Assembly (NCBI RefSeq): GCF_014650675.1
Contig: NZ_BMVK01000006.1
Coordinates: 372,001 to 436,000, forward strand
Length of the DNA stretch: 64,000 bases
Source of the DNA: Streptomyces anulatus
GTDB lineage: Bacteria; Actinomycetota; Actinomycetes; Streptomycetales; Streptomycetaceae
Direction of reading: 5' to 3'
Each line of letters opens with the position of its first letter. Position 1 is the first letter of the stretch. The position numbers were made by a program, and so were the translations under genes. The notes below the pieces were generated by a model. The model saw only the letters and a program-made list of their open reading frames with translations, made no database searches and had not been told where the DNA came from. This document shows, piece after piece, positions 17,195 through 26,650 of this stretch.

Positions 17195-18391
17195 ATGAAC
17201 ACATTGCCACTCCCCCTCGACGGCATCACCGTGGTGGCCGTCGAGCAGGCGGTCGCCGCCCCCTTCGCCACCCGGCAGCTCGCCGACCTCGGAGCCAGGG
17301 TCATCAAGGTGGAGCGCCCGGACGGCGGCGACTTCGCGCGCGGCTACGACACGGCGGCGCGCGGTCTCGCCTCGCACTTCGTCTGGTGCAACCGCGGCAA
17401 GGAGTCCCTCGCCGTCGATCTGAAGGATCCGCGCGGCCTCGCGGTGGTCCGTGAACTCGTCGCCGGGGCCGATGTGTTCGTCCAGAACCTGGCCCAGGGG
17501 GCGGCGGCCCGGCTCGGCCTCGACGCCGCCTCGCTCTGCGCGGCGCACCCGCGCCTGGTGGCGGTCGACATCTCCGGTTACGGCGCGGACGGACCGTACG
17601 CGCACAAACGGGCCTACGACATGCTCGTGCAGTGCGAGGCCGGCCTGGTCTCGGTGACGGGGACGGCGGACCGGCCGGTGAAGGCGGGCATTCCCGCGGC
17701 GGACATCGCGGCGGCGATGTACGCGTTCTCCGGGGTGCTCGCGGCGCTGCTGCGGCGGGCGAACACCGGGCGGGGCGGCCCGGTGGAGGTCTCCATGCTG
17801 GACGCGCTGGCCGAGTGGATGGGCCACCCGCTGCACCAGGGGACGCACGGCTCCGCTCCCCCGGCGCGCACCGGCCTCGCGCACTCGGTGATCGCCCCGT
17901 ACGACGCCTACGCGACGGCCGACGGTGAGCAGGTGCTGCTCTCCGTGCAGAACGACCGGGAGTGGCGGCGGCTGGCGGAACAGGTGCTGGGGCGGCCCGA
18001 GTTGGCCGACGACCCGGACTTCGCGACGAACGCGGCGCGTACCGCGAACCGGGAGCGGACCGATGAGGCGGTGGGCCGCGGGCTGGCGGGTCTGACGGGG
18101 CGGGAGGCGCTGGCCGGTCTCGAGGCGGCGGGCATCGCCTGTGCCCGGCTGAACACGGTGGCCGATGTGGCGGCGCATCCGCAGCTCGCGGCACGGGACC
18201 GGTGGCGGGAGGTGGGGACACCGGTGGGGCCGTTGCGGGCGCTGCTGCCGCCGATCACGCTGCCGGGGAGCGAGGAGGCACGGATGGGTGCCGTACCGGC
18301 GCTGGGTGAGCACACCGATGCGCTGCTGCGAGCCCTGGGGATGACGGACGAGCAGACATCGGTGCTGCGCCGGGACGGAGTGATCGTCTGA
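17195..18391 (+). CDS. CaiB/BaiF family CoA-transferase
   Basis: A 398-residue class III CoA-transferase, which moves CoA between carboxylic acids through an aspartyl-CoA thioester. The N-terminal nucleotide-like fold shows QLADLGARVIKVERPDGGDFAR, split here as VIKVERPDGGD near residue 36. The catalytic aspartate is probably D142 in KRAYDMLVQCEAGLVSVTG. The C-terminal part contains GIACARLNTVADVAAHPQ near 315. Substrates cannot be told from sequence; relatives handle formate/oxalate, carnitine, benzylsuccinate and methylacyl-CoA. It is the last plus-strand gene before a convergent small gene. Confidence 0.92.
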   Translation: MNTLPLPLDGITVVAVEQAVAAPFATRQLADLGARVIKVERPDGGDFARGYDTAARGLASHFVWCNRGKESLAVDLKDPRGLAVVRELVAGADVFVQNLAQGAAARLGLDAASLCAAHPRLVAVDISGYGADGPYAHKRAYDMLVQCEAGLVSVTGTADRPVKAGIPAADIAAAMYAFSGVLAALLRRANTGRGGPVEVSMLDALAEWMGHPLHQGTHGSAPPARTGLAHSVIAPYDAYATADGEQVLLSVQNDREWRRLAEQVLGRPELADDPDFATNAARTANRERTDEAVGRGLAGLTGREALAGLEAAGIACARLNTVADVAAHPQLAARDRWREVGTPVGPLRALLPPITLPGSEEARMGAVPALGEHTDALLRALGMTDEQTSVLRRDGVIV

Positions 18392-18435
18392 ACCGTCCCG
18401 AGCGGCGGGCCGGTCCTGACGGGCGATGCCGTGGG

Positions 18436-18699
18436 TCAGCGGCGGCTGCCGAAGAGCGAGCGCCGCAGTCGCCGCAGCGGCGCGAAGAGCGACACGCGTG
18501 CGCTCCTGCTCCGGCGGGTGTGCGCGGCATCACGCGAGGTCAGCTCACGCATCAGCAGGGTCGCTTCCGCCGACTCGCGCTGCGGGACGACAGGGCCGCC
18601 GAGCACCGCGAGATGGCGGTCGAGGCGCGTACTGGTCGCACCGCTCCCGCATGTGATGGCAGGCACACGCGGCCTGCTTCGCACCGTTATCTGTTCCAT
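18436..18699 (-). CDS. Small conserved-looking protein of unknown function
   Basis: An 87-residue protein starting MEQITVRSRPRVPAITCGSG with GGGGAG four bases before ATG 18699. It has no signal peptide or transmembrane segment. The C-terminal third is very basic (repeated RR pairs, ending RRSLFGSRR), which suggests nucleic-acid or membrane contact. Similar small proteins occur in other Streptomyces as far as I recall, but I know of no function. The neighbouring 18700-18965 stretch holds no recognisable gene. Confidence 0.65.
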   Translation of the reverse strand: MEQITVRSRPRVPAITCGSGATSTRLDRHLAVLGGPVVPQRESAEATLLMRELTSRDAAHTRRSRSARVSLFAPLRRLRRSLFGSRR

Positions 18700-18965
18700 G
18701 TCACTCCCCACCCGTACGAGGGCACCCGGTCCGGGCAGGTTAACCCTATCGTCCCGCGGTGACACCCGTGTATCCCGGCCACAGGATTACGCACACACAT
18801 ACGGAGGTTGACGCCTCGTTACCGAATCCGCGCGATTCCAGGGCGACTTCGGGCAGTTCGGGTGGTTCGCGCGGTTCGGGGGCCCTGCCCGGCCGTCCCC
18901 CTGCGCATGCCGCGTGGGGGGACGGCGGGCGGCGGAACGCTTCGTGCGGAGCGCCGGGCCTCCGG

Positions 18966-19769
18966 TCAGAGAGCGGAGTTGAGGACGGGAAGATAGCCGC
19001 CCGACTGTCCGGCGGCGGTGGGGTGGTAGGACTCGCCGATATTGAGCCAGTTCACGCTGTGCAACCAGGCGTTGCCCGAGCAGATCTCGTGCCCGGTGAA
19101 GGTCGGCCTGACGTCGCCGAAGGTGAAGCCGTGGTCCGCCGCCCGCTTGGCGGTGGCCGTGTTGAGGTGGTCGGACGCCCCGTTGATGGCGGCGCGCTCC
19201 TTCTCGCTCAGGCCGGCGAGGCAGCCGCCGCCGAGCTGGTAGAAGCGGGGGTAGCCGAGGACGACGACCTGCGCGGAGGGGGCCTTGGAGCGGATGGCCG
19301 TGTACACGGAGTCGAGCCTGCCGGGCAGGGTGGAGTCGACGTAGGCGCGGGCGGTGGCGACGCGGTTGAGACAGGTGGCCTCGGACTGCAGGACACAGGT
19401 CGTCATGACGTCGGCGAAGCCCGCGTCGTTGCCGCCGATGGAGATCGAGACGAGGTCGGTCGAGGCGTTCAGCCGGCCGAGCTGACCGCCCGTGACGTCT
19501 CCGGTCCGGGCGCCGGAGCAGGCGGCGAAGTCGAACGAGGAGGGGGAGTTGGCGGCTGCCCAGAGGGCGGGGTAGGCGCGGCTGCTGCGCTTGCAGCTGG
19601 AGCCGTCGTAGCTGCCGGCTCCGACGCCGGAGGAGTACGAGTCGCCGAGGGCGACGTAGTCGACGGCCGCGACCGACGAGTCGGCGTTCGCGACCCCGGC
19701 ACCGGTGAGGGCGAGGGCGGCGCCGAGCAGGAGCGAGGACGAGAACGCCACGAGTCTGGACATTTTCAT
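18966..19769 (-). CDS. Secreted SGNH/GDSL lipase-esterase
   Basis: The 267-residue protein has a clear signal peptide (MKMSRLVAFSSSLLLGAALA..., cleavage near ANA-DSS, about residue 30). Mature-domain motifs are the nucleophile block GDSYSSGVGAG, GGND (oxyanion Asn) and SYHPT containing the catalytic His near the C-terminus. Six cysteines could form three disulfides as in Streptomyces SGNH lipases such as the S. coelicolor enzyme. ATG 19769 has AAGGAGG just upstream. It acts outside the cell on acyl esters. A 14-bp inverted repeat lies 29 bases upstream of the start. Confidence 0.95.
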   Translation of the reverse strand: MKMSRLVAFSSSLLLGAALALTGAGVANADSSVAAVDYVALGDSYSSGVGAGSYDGSSCKRSSRAYPALWAAANSPSSFDFAACSGARTGDVTGGQLGRLNASTDLVSISIGGNDAGFADVMTTCVLQSEATCLNRVATARAYVDSTLPGRLDSVYTAIRSKAPSAQVVVLGYPRFYQLGGGCLAGLSEKERAAINGASDHLNTATAKRAADHGFTFGDVRPTFTGHEICSGNAWLHSVNWLNIGESYHPTAAGQSGGYLPVLNSAL

Positions 19770-19797
19770 GGGACCTCCTTGAGCAGGGGATATCTGC

Positions 19798-19811
19798 CTA
19801 CTCCGTAGTAG
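19798..19811. promoter_or_regulatory. Inverted repeat CTACT-CCGT-AGTAG upstream of SGNH lipase
   Basis: A perfect 5-4-5 inverted repeat lies 29 bases upstream of the lipase start codon, within the likely promoter or leader. It could be an operator or a small leader hairpin. The gap to the divergent AAA ATPase gene is 227 bases and otherwise shows nothing clear. Confidence 0.35.
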
Positions 19812-19996
19812 CAGCACCCACACCGCACCGGAAGTGTTCATGCCAAAAATAGAAGTGGTGTGCTTCCGTCCGCCCCCGGTCGTTCAACGGACGCTCCTTG
19901 ACGCCCCGCTGTCGCCCCGTCGGTTGCCGGGCGCACCGCTTTCCCGGCACGCGAGCCCGCGAAACCCGGGTGCACGGGGGCACCCCGTGCCGGATC

Positions 19997-21100
<1,104 letters not shown>

Positions 21101-21123
21101 CCCCGGGTGTTACGGGTGGGACG

Positions 21124-21498
21124 TCAGTCCCCGTACGCCGCGCGCACCGCGTCCTTCGCCAGCGACAGGGCCTGCTGCCGGGTGAGGCCCAGCCGCTCGG
21201 CCGTCTCGGCGTACACCTGTGCGGCGGTCGCCGCCCGCTGTTCGGCCGCTCCCCCGGCGGCCGCGACGAAGGTGCCGTTACGGCCCCGGGTCTCGATGAC
21301 CCCGTCCGCCTCCAGGGCCCGGTAGGCCTTGGCGACGGTGTTGGCGGCGAGCCCCAGCTCCTCGGCGAAGCCGCGTACGGTCGGGAGCCGGTGGCCGACG
21401 GGCAAGGCACCGGAACGGGCCAGTTCGGAGAGCTGGGTGCGCAGTTGCTCGTACGGCGCGATGCCGGAGTCCGGGTCGAGGACGATCTTGTCAGTCAC
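21124..21498 (-). CDS. GntR family regulator (YtrA-like)
   Basis: A short 124-residue regulator: GntR winged helix (LPTVRGFAEELGLAANTVAK, about residues 37-56, then ALEADGVIETRGRNGTFV) and a roughly 45-residue helical tail, the YtrA plan. GTG 21498 is the likely start, with GGGGAGAA about ten bases upstream; it gives the usual VTDKIVLDPDSGIAPYEQLR entry. YtrA-type proteins commonly control adjacent ABC exporters, but no such gene is next to it. The divergent neighbour is an acetyltransferase gene 70 bases away. Confidence 0.88.
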   Translation of the reverse strand: MTDKIVLDPDSGIAPYEQLRTQLSELARSGALPVGHRLPTVRGFAEELGLAANTVAKAYRALEADGVIETRGRNGTFVAAAGGAAEQRAATAAQVYAETAERLGLTRQQALSLAKDAVRAAYGD

Positions 21499-21568
21499 GG
21501 GCCGATTCTCCCCTACCGGCGGAAAAAGGGGAGGCGTTCGGGGCGCGGCTGCGCATACGGTCCACCGC

Positions 21569-22486
21569 ATGACTGTGATCGTGCGCGATTTCCGGCCGTC
21601 CGACGCGGAGGCGTGGACCCAGGCACGCCGGGCCTCGGTCCCCTGGATGGTGGCCACCCCCGAACAGGTCGTCCACGACCTGGCCCACGCCCATCCGGAC
21701 CGGCACTACCGGCTGCTGGTCGCCGAGGAGGACGGCGAGATCATCGCCACGGCCCAGGCGGGCATCGCCCACGAGAGCCCGGAGCCGGGACAGGGGTTCT
21801 TCACGCCGCAGACGCTCCCCGGCCGCACCAACCGCGGCGCGGGCTCGCTGCTGCTGCGCACGGCGGAGGAGCACCTGGCCGAGGCCGGGGCCACGGTCCT
21901 GTACGCGTGGGTCATCGACAACCCGGAGAGCCTGGAGTTCGCCCGTAAGCGGGGCTATCTGCCCAGCCGCTCCGCGCACTTCCAGCACCTCGACCTCGCG
22001 GGCGGGACCCTGCCGCCGCGCCGGGAGCTCCCGGCCGGCGTCGAGCTCCGGCCCGGCTCCGACTTCGCCGGCGATCCCCGGCCGCTGTTCGACGCGGACG
22101 CCGAGGTCACCGCCGACGAGCCCGGCGACATCACCTCCGAGCTGGACGACTACGAGGACTGGCTGACGAGCGTCTGGCGGCACCCGGCCTTCGACCAGGG
22201 GCTCACCTCGGTGGTGCTGGTGGACGGGAAGGTGGCGGCGTTCAGCGCGGCCACCACCGACGGCCTGCGGACGTATCTGAGCGCCATGACCGGCACCCTG
22301 CGGGACTTCCGGGGGCGTGGCCTGGCGAAGCTCGCGAAGAACGACTCGCTGCACCGGGCTCGGGCGGCCGGGTACACGGACGCCTACACCTCCAACGACA
22401 CCGGCAACGGCCCGATGCTGGCCGTCAACCAGTGGTTCGGCTACCAGGTATGCGCGACGGAGGTCCGCCATGTCCGCACCCTCTGA
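21569..22486 (+). CDS. GNAT family N-acetyltransferase with two GNAT folds
   Basis: The 305-residue protein has two GNAT halves. In the N-terminal half, the acetyl-CoA loop region near residues 88-100 reads GRTNRGAGSLLLRTAEEHL; in the C-terminal half it reads RDFRGRGLAKLAKNDSLHR near 250. The C-terminal copy has the better R-x-x-G-x-G/A pattern and is probably the active one. The substrate, an amine of a small molecule or peptide, is unknown. Its last 17 bases overlap the DUF402 gene. Confidence 0.88.
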   Translation: MTVIVRDFRPSDAEAWTQARRASVPWMVATPEQVVHDLAHAHPDRHYRLLVAEEDGEIIATAQAGIAHESPEPGQGFFTPQTLPGRTNRGAGSLLLRTAEEHLAEAGATVLYAWVIDNPESLEFARKRGYLPSRSAHFQHLDLAGGTLPPRRELPAGVELRPGSDFAGDPRPLFDADAEVTADEPGDITSELDDYEDWLTSVWRHPAFDQGLTSVVLVDGKVAAFSAATTDGLRTYLSAMTGTLRDFRGRGLAKLAKNDSLHRARAAGYTDAYTSNDTGNGPMLAVNQWFGYQVCATEVRHVRTL

Positions 22487-22979
22487 GACCCGCGCGGGCC
22501 GTACGAAAGGCCTCGTCGTCGACCTGTCCAAGGCCGGCCGCACCAAGATCAGGTATCCGGCGGAGCTGCTCCGGGACGACGGCGTCCGCGTCACCGTCCG
22601 GGCGCCCTGGGCCGCGCCCGGGGTGCGGGACTTCGGCTTCGTCCGGTTCGAGCCGGGAGACGTCTTCACCGAGCACTACTGGCGGGACCGGTGGTTCGCG
22701 GTCAAGGAGGTCCGCACCGGCGACGGCGGACTGAAGGGCTGGTACTGCGACATCACCCGGCCGGCCGTGCTCGCGAACGGAGTGCTGGCGGTCGAGGACC
22801 TCGACCTGGACCTGTGGGTCTCGGCCGACGGCTCGACGGTCCTGCGGCTGGACGAGGACGAGTTCGCCGGGAGCGGCCTGGCCGGGCGCGATCCGGCGGC
22901 GGCCGGGGCGGCGGCAGCGGCCCTGGACGAGCTGGAACGCCTGGCCCGGACGGAAGGGCTGACCGCCCTGCTCGGCTGA
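22470..22979 (+). CDS. DUF402 (FomD-like) protein
   Basis: A 169-residue protein containing the DUF402 core: FVRFEPGDVFTEHYWRDRWF, split as EHYWRDRW near residue 70, and KGWYCDITRPA near 90, with conserved Asp/Glu residues for metal binding (VEDLDLDLWV and LDEDEF). Characterised relatives hydrolyse nucleotides or CMP-phosphonates (FomD). The start ATG has GGAGG upstream and lies within the acetyltransferase gene, so translation is coupled. Its stop faces the convergent fusion gene. Confidence 0.85.
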   Translation: MSAPSETRAGRTKGLVVDLSKAGRTKIRYPAELLRDDGVRVTVRAPWAAPGVRDFGFVRFEPGDVFTEHYWRDRWFAVKEVRTGDGGLKGWYCDITRPAVLANGVLAVEDLDLDLWVSADGSTVLRLDEDEFAGSGLAGRDPAAAGAAAAALDELERLARTEGLTALLG

Positions 22980-23022
22980 ACGCCCCGGCGGGCGCGGGGG
23001 CCCGTACCAACCGCCGGGCGGT

Positions 23023-24516
23023 TCAGGGGCGCGGCCGGGAGTCGGCGACGAGCTCCACCTCGTACCCCGCCGGGTCCTCCAGATAGGCGGCGTGATGCCC
23101 CTCGCCGCCCGCGTACGGATGGCGGTCGGGGAACAGCAGCCGCCAGCCGTACGCCGGGGCCTCGGCGACCAGGGCGTCGAGGGCGGCCCGGTCACCGACG
23201 TGGAACGCCAGGTGGTTGAGCCCGGGACGGCGGCGGTCGTGGCCGCCGGCGGCCAGGTCGGGCGACTGCTCCAGCACGACATACGTATCGCCGCGCCGCC
23301 AGCTGCGGCCGTGGGCCCAGTGCTGGTACGGCACATGGCCGAGCCGGCCCAGCAGCCAGCCCCAGCCGCGCTCCGACTCCGCCAGATCCGCCACCCACAG
23401 CTCGATGTGGTGCACCCGCCCGGTGGTCTCCTCGGCGGCGGGCAGCGGAACGGCCCGGCGGGCGCCGCCCGGCACATACGCGATCGGCTCCCCGTCCCGG
23501 TGCCAGTGGATCATGAAGTGCTCGCCCGCCCGGTATCCGTCCAGGCCCGCCCGGCAGTACGCGACCATGTCGTCCGGCAGGGCGGCCAGCGGGAACCAGT
23601 CCAGCTCGGAGCACTTCTCCGGCTCGGCGTTGCGCGGCGGGCGGGACGGGTCGTGCTCCGCGACGAAGAACCAGCCCATGCGCGCACCGCCGCCGGGGCC
23701 CCGGTGCTGCATCACGAGGGCCACCCGCAGCTCCTCGGGCTCCAGATCGAGGCCGATCTCCTCGGCGGCCTCCCGGATCATCGCCTCGCGGACGTCCTCG
23801 CCGTCCTCCGCGTGGCCGGAGGGCATGTGGAGCAGTCCGTCCGCGTACCCCGTGTCGGAGCGGCGGGCGAGCAGGACGTCGGGGCCGCGGCGCAGGATCA
23901 GATGGACGTCGACGACCTCGGTGTGCCGGTGCGGAGGCATCGCGCGGGCGACCAGCGCATAGCGCTCGTCGTCGACCTCTTTGCCCCACAGCCGGGGGTC
24001 GGGGGCCAGGTCCTCGTGGTGGATGCGCTCGGTGTGCGCGGAGAGCAGGGCGGTGAGCGCGGTCGCGGACAGGCCCGCGCCGCCCCACACCCCTTCGACC
24101 AGCACGAGCCGCCCGCCCGGCTTCAGCAGACCGAACCAGTGCTCCAGGGCCGCCGCCGGATCGGGCAGCAGCCAGACGACGTGCCGGGCCACGACGACGT
24201 CGAACACCCGCTCGCCGACCGGGGGGCGGGCGGCGTCCCCGACGATGACCTCGGCGCCGGTCCCGGCGAGCTTGGCACGGGCCCGGTCGGCCATGCGGGG
24301 CGAGCGGTCGACGGCGGTGACGCGGTGGCCCTGGCCCGCGGCGAGCAGGGAGAGGCTGCCGGTGCCGCACCCCAGGTCCAGCACATCGGCGCGGGTGCCG
24401 GGCAGCCAGCTCTCCAGCCGCCCGGCCCAGGCGTCGCGCACCGCGGGGTCGAGGAGCCCGTGGTCGGGCTCCTCGTCGAAGGATCCGGCAGCCGCGTCCC
24501 AGTCGATCGTGGTCAT
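23023..24516 (-). CDS. Three-domain fusion: methyltransferase - Nudix hydrolase - VOC/glyoxalase-like
   Basis: A 497-residue protein with three recognisable units. Residues about 1-190 are a class I SAM methyltransferase (VLDLGCGTGSLSLLAAGQGH near 45, then PGGRLVLVEGVW). Residues about 195-345 are a Nudix domain with the box GHAEDGEDVREAMIREAAEE and then IGLDLEP, giving the GX5EX7REUXEE pattern. Residues about 365-497 are a VOC fold (RVHHIELWVADL, LNHLAFHV, then YLEDPAGYEVELV). The ATG follows no strong ribosome-binding site. Each domain looks intact. The combined substrate is unknown; methylation plus nucleotide or diphosphate hydrolysis in one protein suggests damage repair or small-molecule detoxification (inference). 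Confidence 0.88.
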   Translation of the reverse strand: MTTIDWDAAAGSFDEEPDHGLLDPAVRDAWAGRLESWLPGTRADVLDLGCGTGSLSLLAAGQGHRVTAVDRSPRMADRARAKLAGTGAEVIVGDAARPPVGERVFDVVVARHVVWLLPDPAAALEHWFGLLKPGGRLVLVEGVWGGAGLSATALTALLSAHTERIHHEDLAPDPRLWGKEVDDERYALVARAMPPHRHTEVVDVHLILRRGPDVLLARRSDTGYADGLLHMPSGHAEDGEDVREAMIREAAEEIGLDLEPEELRVALVMQHRGPGGGARMGWFFVAEHDPSRPPRNAEPEKCSELDWFPLAALPDDMVAYCRAGLDGYRAGEHFMIHWHRDGEPIAYVPGGARRAVPLPAAEETTGRVHHIELWVADLAESERGWGWLLGRLGHVPYQHWAHGRSWRRGDTYVVLEQSPDLAAGGHDRRRPGLNHLAFHVGDRAALDALVAEAPAYGWRLLFPDRHPYAGGEGHHAAYLEDPAGYEVELVADSRPRP

Positions 24517-24529
24517 GGAGCCGATGCTC

Positions 24530-26059
24530 TCAGCCGCCACCGACAGTGCGGGACTCCTCTGCCGTTTTCCGGCCACCGCGCGACCGCAGGACGAGCCGGC
24601 TGATCAGCGGCCACGCCACGATCAGCACCACGATCGCGTAGACCGTGACGGAGAACGGGGTGTTGACCAGGCCGGACACGCTCCCGTCGCTGATCTGGAG
24701 CGCGCGGCGCAACTGCTGTTCGGCGGCCGGGCCGAGGATCACCCCGATGACGGCGGGCAGCACCGGCAGTCCGTAGCGCCGCATCCCGAACCCGATCAGC
24801 CCGATGATCAGGAGGATCACCAGGTCGAGCGACTCGCCGCCGACCGCGTACGCGCCGACGGCGGCGAAGAAGAGGATGCCCGCGTACAGATAGGGACGCG
24901 GGATCCGCAGGAGCTTCGCCCAGACGGGGGCGAGCGGCAGGTTGAGGGCGAGCAGCAGCACCATGCCGACGAAGAGCGAGGCGATGAGACCCCAGACCAG
25001 CTCCGGTTCGCGTTCGAACAGAAGGGGGCCCGGCTGGATTCCGTACTGCTGGAAGGCGGCCAGCATCACGGCGGCGACGGCGGTGGTGGGCAGCCCGAGC
25101 GTGAGCATCGAGACGAGGGTTCCGGCGGCGGAGGCGGAGGCCGCGGCCTCGGGTCCGGCGACGCCTTCGATGGCCCCCTTGCCGAACTGGTCACGGTGCT
25201 TGGAGAGCCGCTTCTCGGTGACGTAACTGAGGAAGGTGGGGATCTCCGCGCCGCCCGCCGGGATCGCCCCGAAGGGGAAGCCGATGACGGGGCCGCGCAG
25301 CCAGGGCTTCCAGGTGCGCTTCAGGTCGGCGCGGCCGAGCCACGGTCTGCCGACGGGGATCGGCTTTCCGGTGGAGCGGCGCAGATGGGCGGCGACCCAG
25401 AGCGCTTCGCCGATCGCGAAGAGTCCGACCGCGACGATGACCACGTCGACGCCGTCCGCCAGTTGGAGCGATCCGAAGGTCAGGCGCTGCTGGCCGGTCA
25501 TCTGGTCGAGGCCGACCAGTCCGATGGTGAGGCCGATGAGGAGCGAGGCGATGCCTCGGATGCGGGAGGCGCCGAGGACGGAGGTGACGGCGATGAAGGC
25601 CAGCACCATGATGGCGAAGTAGTCGGGCGCTCCGATGCCGATGGCGAGGGAGGCGACGGTCGGGGCGAGGACGACCAGCAGGATCGTGCCGATCATGCCG
25701 CCCGCGAAGTGACCGATCGCGGCGGCGGCGAGCGCCTGGGCGCCGCGTCCGCCCTTCGCCATCGGGTTGCCCTCGATCGCGGCGACCACGGCCGCGCTCT
25801 CACCGGGGGTGTTGAGGAGGATCGAGGTGGTGGAGCCGCCGAACATCGCGCCGTAGTAGATCCCGGCGAACATGATGAACGCGCCGGTCGGGTCGAGTCC
25901 GTACGTCACCGGGAGCAGCAGCGCCACGGCCATCGCCGGGCCGATGCCGGGGAGCACGCCGATCGCGGTGCCGAGCAGGACGCCGATCGCGGCCCACAGC
26001 AGGTTCATCGGGGTGAGCGCCGTACCGAAGCCGTCGATGAGGGAGTTGAGGGAATCCAT
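24530..26059 (-). CDS. tctA: Tripartite tricarboxylate transporter, large permease TctA
   Basis: A 509-residue membrane protein with about 11-12 segments. Family marks are GVLPGIGPAMAVALLLPVTYGLDP (near 38-60, the glycine-rich GxxPGxG motif), GIYYGAMFGGSTTSILLNTPG (near 66-86) and FGAIPAGGAEIPTFLSYVTEK near 265. It forms the proton- or sodium-driven channel for a tricarboxylate such as citrate delivered by TctC. It is the third gene of tctCBA, starting three bases after the tctB stop. Confidence 0.95.
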   Translation of the reverse strand: MDSLNSLIDGFGTALTPMNLLWAAIGVLLGTAIGVLPGIGPAMAVALLLPVTYGLDPTGAFIMFAGIYYGAMFGGSTTSILLNTPGESAAVVAAIEGNPMAKGGRGAQALAAAAIGHFAGGMIGTILLVVLAPTVASLAIGIGAPDYFAIMVLAFIAVTSVLGASRIRGIASLLIGLTIGLVGLDQMTGQQRLTFGSLQLADGVDVVIVAVGLFAIGEALWVAAHLRRSTGKPIPVGRPWLGRADLKRTWKPWLRGPVIGFPFGAIPAGGAEIPTFLSYVTEKRLSKHRDQFGKGAIEGVAGPEAAASASAAGTLVSMLTLGLPTTAVAAVMLAAFQQYGIQPGPLLFEREPELVWGLIASLFVGMVLLLALNLPLAPVWAKLLRIPRPYLYAGILFFAAVGAYAVGGESLDLVILLIIGLIGFGMRRYGLPVLPAVIGVILGPAAEQQLRRALQISDGSVSGLVNTPFSVTVYAIVVLIVAWPLISRLVLRSRGGRKTAEESRTVGGG

Positions 26060-26062
26060 CGG

Positions 26063-26650
26063 TCAGAGCACCCCCATCAGCGGGCCGCCCGGAAGGGGGA
26101 CACCGAGCAGGTTGTCGAAGACGAAATAGGTGGCGAGGGAGATGCCGGCCGCGATGAGCGGGTCCCGGCCGTGGTGCCGGCTGCCGAGCGCGTAGGCGGA
26201 GCCCCAGAAGAGCAGTGCCCCGGCGATCGGGAAGCCCAGGGGGCCGATCAGGACGGCGGCGCCGAGGAAGACCCCGGTGAGCAGGAGAACGGTGCGCCAG
26301 TCGGCCGGTTCGTCGAGGTCGACGTCCTCGCCGCCCTCCGCCTCGCCGCGTCCGCCGCGCAGGACGTCGCCGGCGAGCAGGACGGAGATGAGGAGGAACA
26401 GACCGCCGATGACGAAGGGGACCGTGCGGGGGCCGACGGGGCCGCGCTGGGCGATGTCGACGCTCATGGTGAAGGCGTCGGTGAGGACGAGCAGGCCGAG
26501 CGCGAACAGCAGGACGCAGACGCCGAGTTCGGAGTGCTCGCGCAGCCAGGAGAGGGCGGTGCCCTCCTCCTGTACGGCTTCGGCGCCGGGCTGTGCTGCG
26601 GAGCCGGGCTGTGCTGCGGAGCCGGTGGGTTCGGTGGGTTCGGTGGTCAC
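26063..26650 (-). CDS. tctB: Tripartite tricarboxylate transporter, small subunit TctB
   Basis: A 195-residue protein with four hydrophobic segments, as expected for TctB, starting near residue 40. The first 30 residues contain a short repeated unit (TEPTEPTG, then GSAAQPGSAAQPG) encoded by a direct DNA repeat, probably a disordered cytoplasmic tail. GTG 26650 overlaps the tctC stop as GTGA, so the genes are translationally coupled. It is needed with TctA to form the membrane channel. Confidence 0.9.
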   Translation of the reverse strand: MTTEPTEPTGSAAQPGSAAQPGAEAVQEEGTALSWLREHSELGVCVLLFALGLLVLTDAFTMSVDIAQRGPVGPRTVPFVIGGLFLLISVLLAGDVLRGGRGEAEGGEDVDLDEPADWRTVLLLTGVFLGAAVLIGPLGFPIAGALLFWGSAYALGSRHHGRDPLIAAGISLATYFVFDNLLGVPLPGGPLMGVL

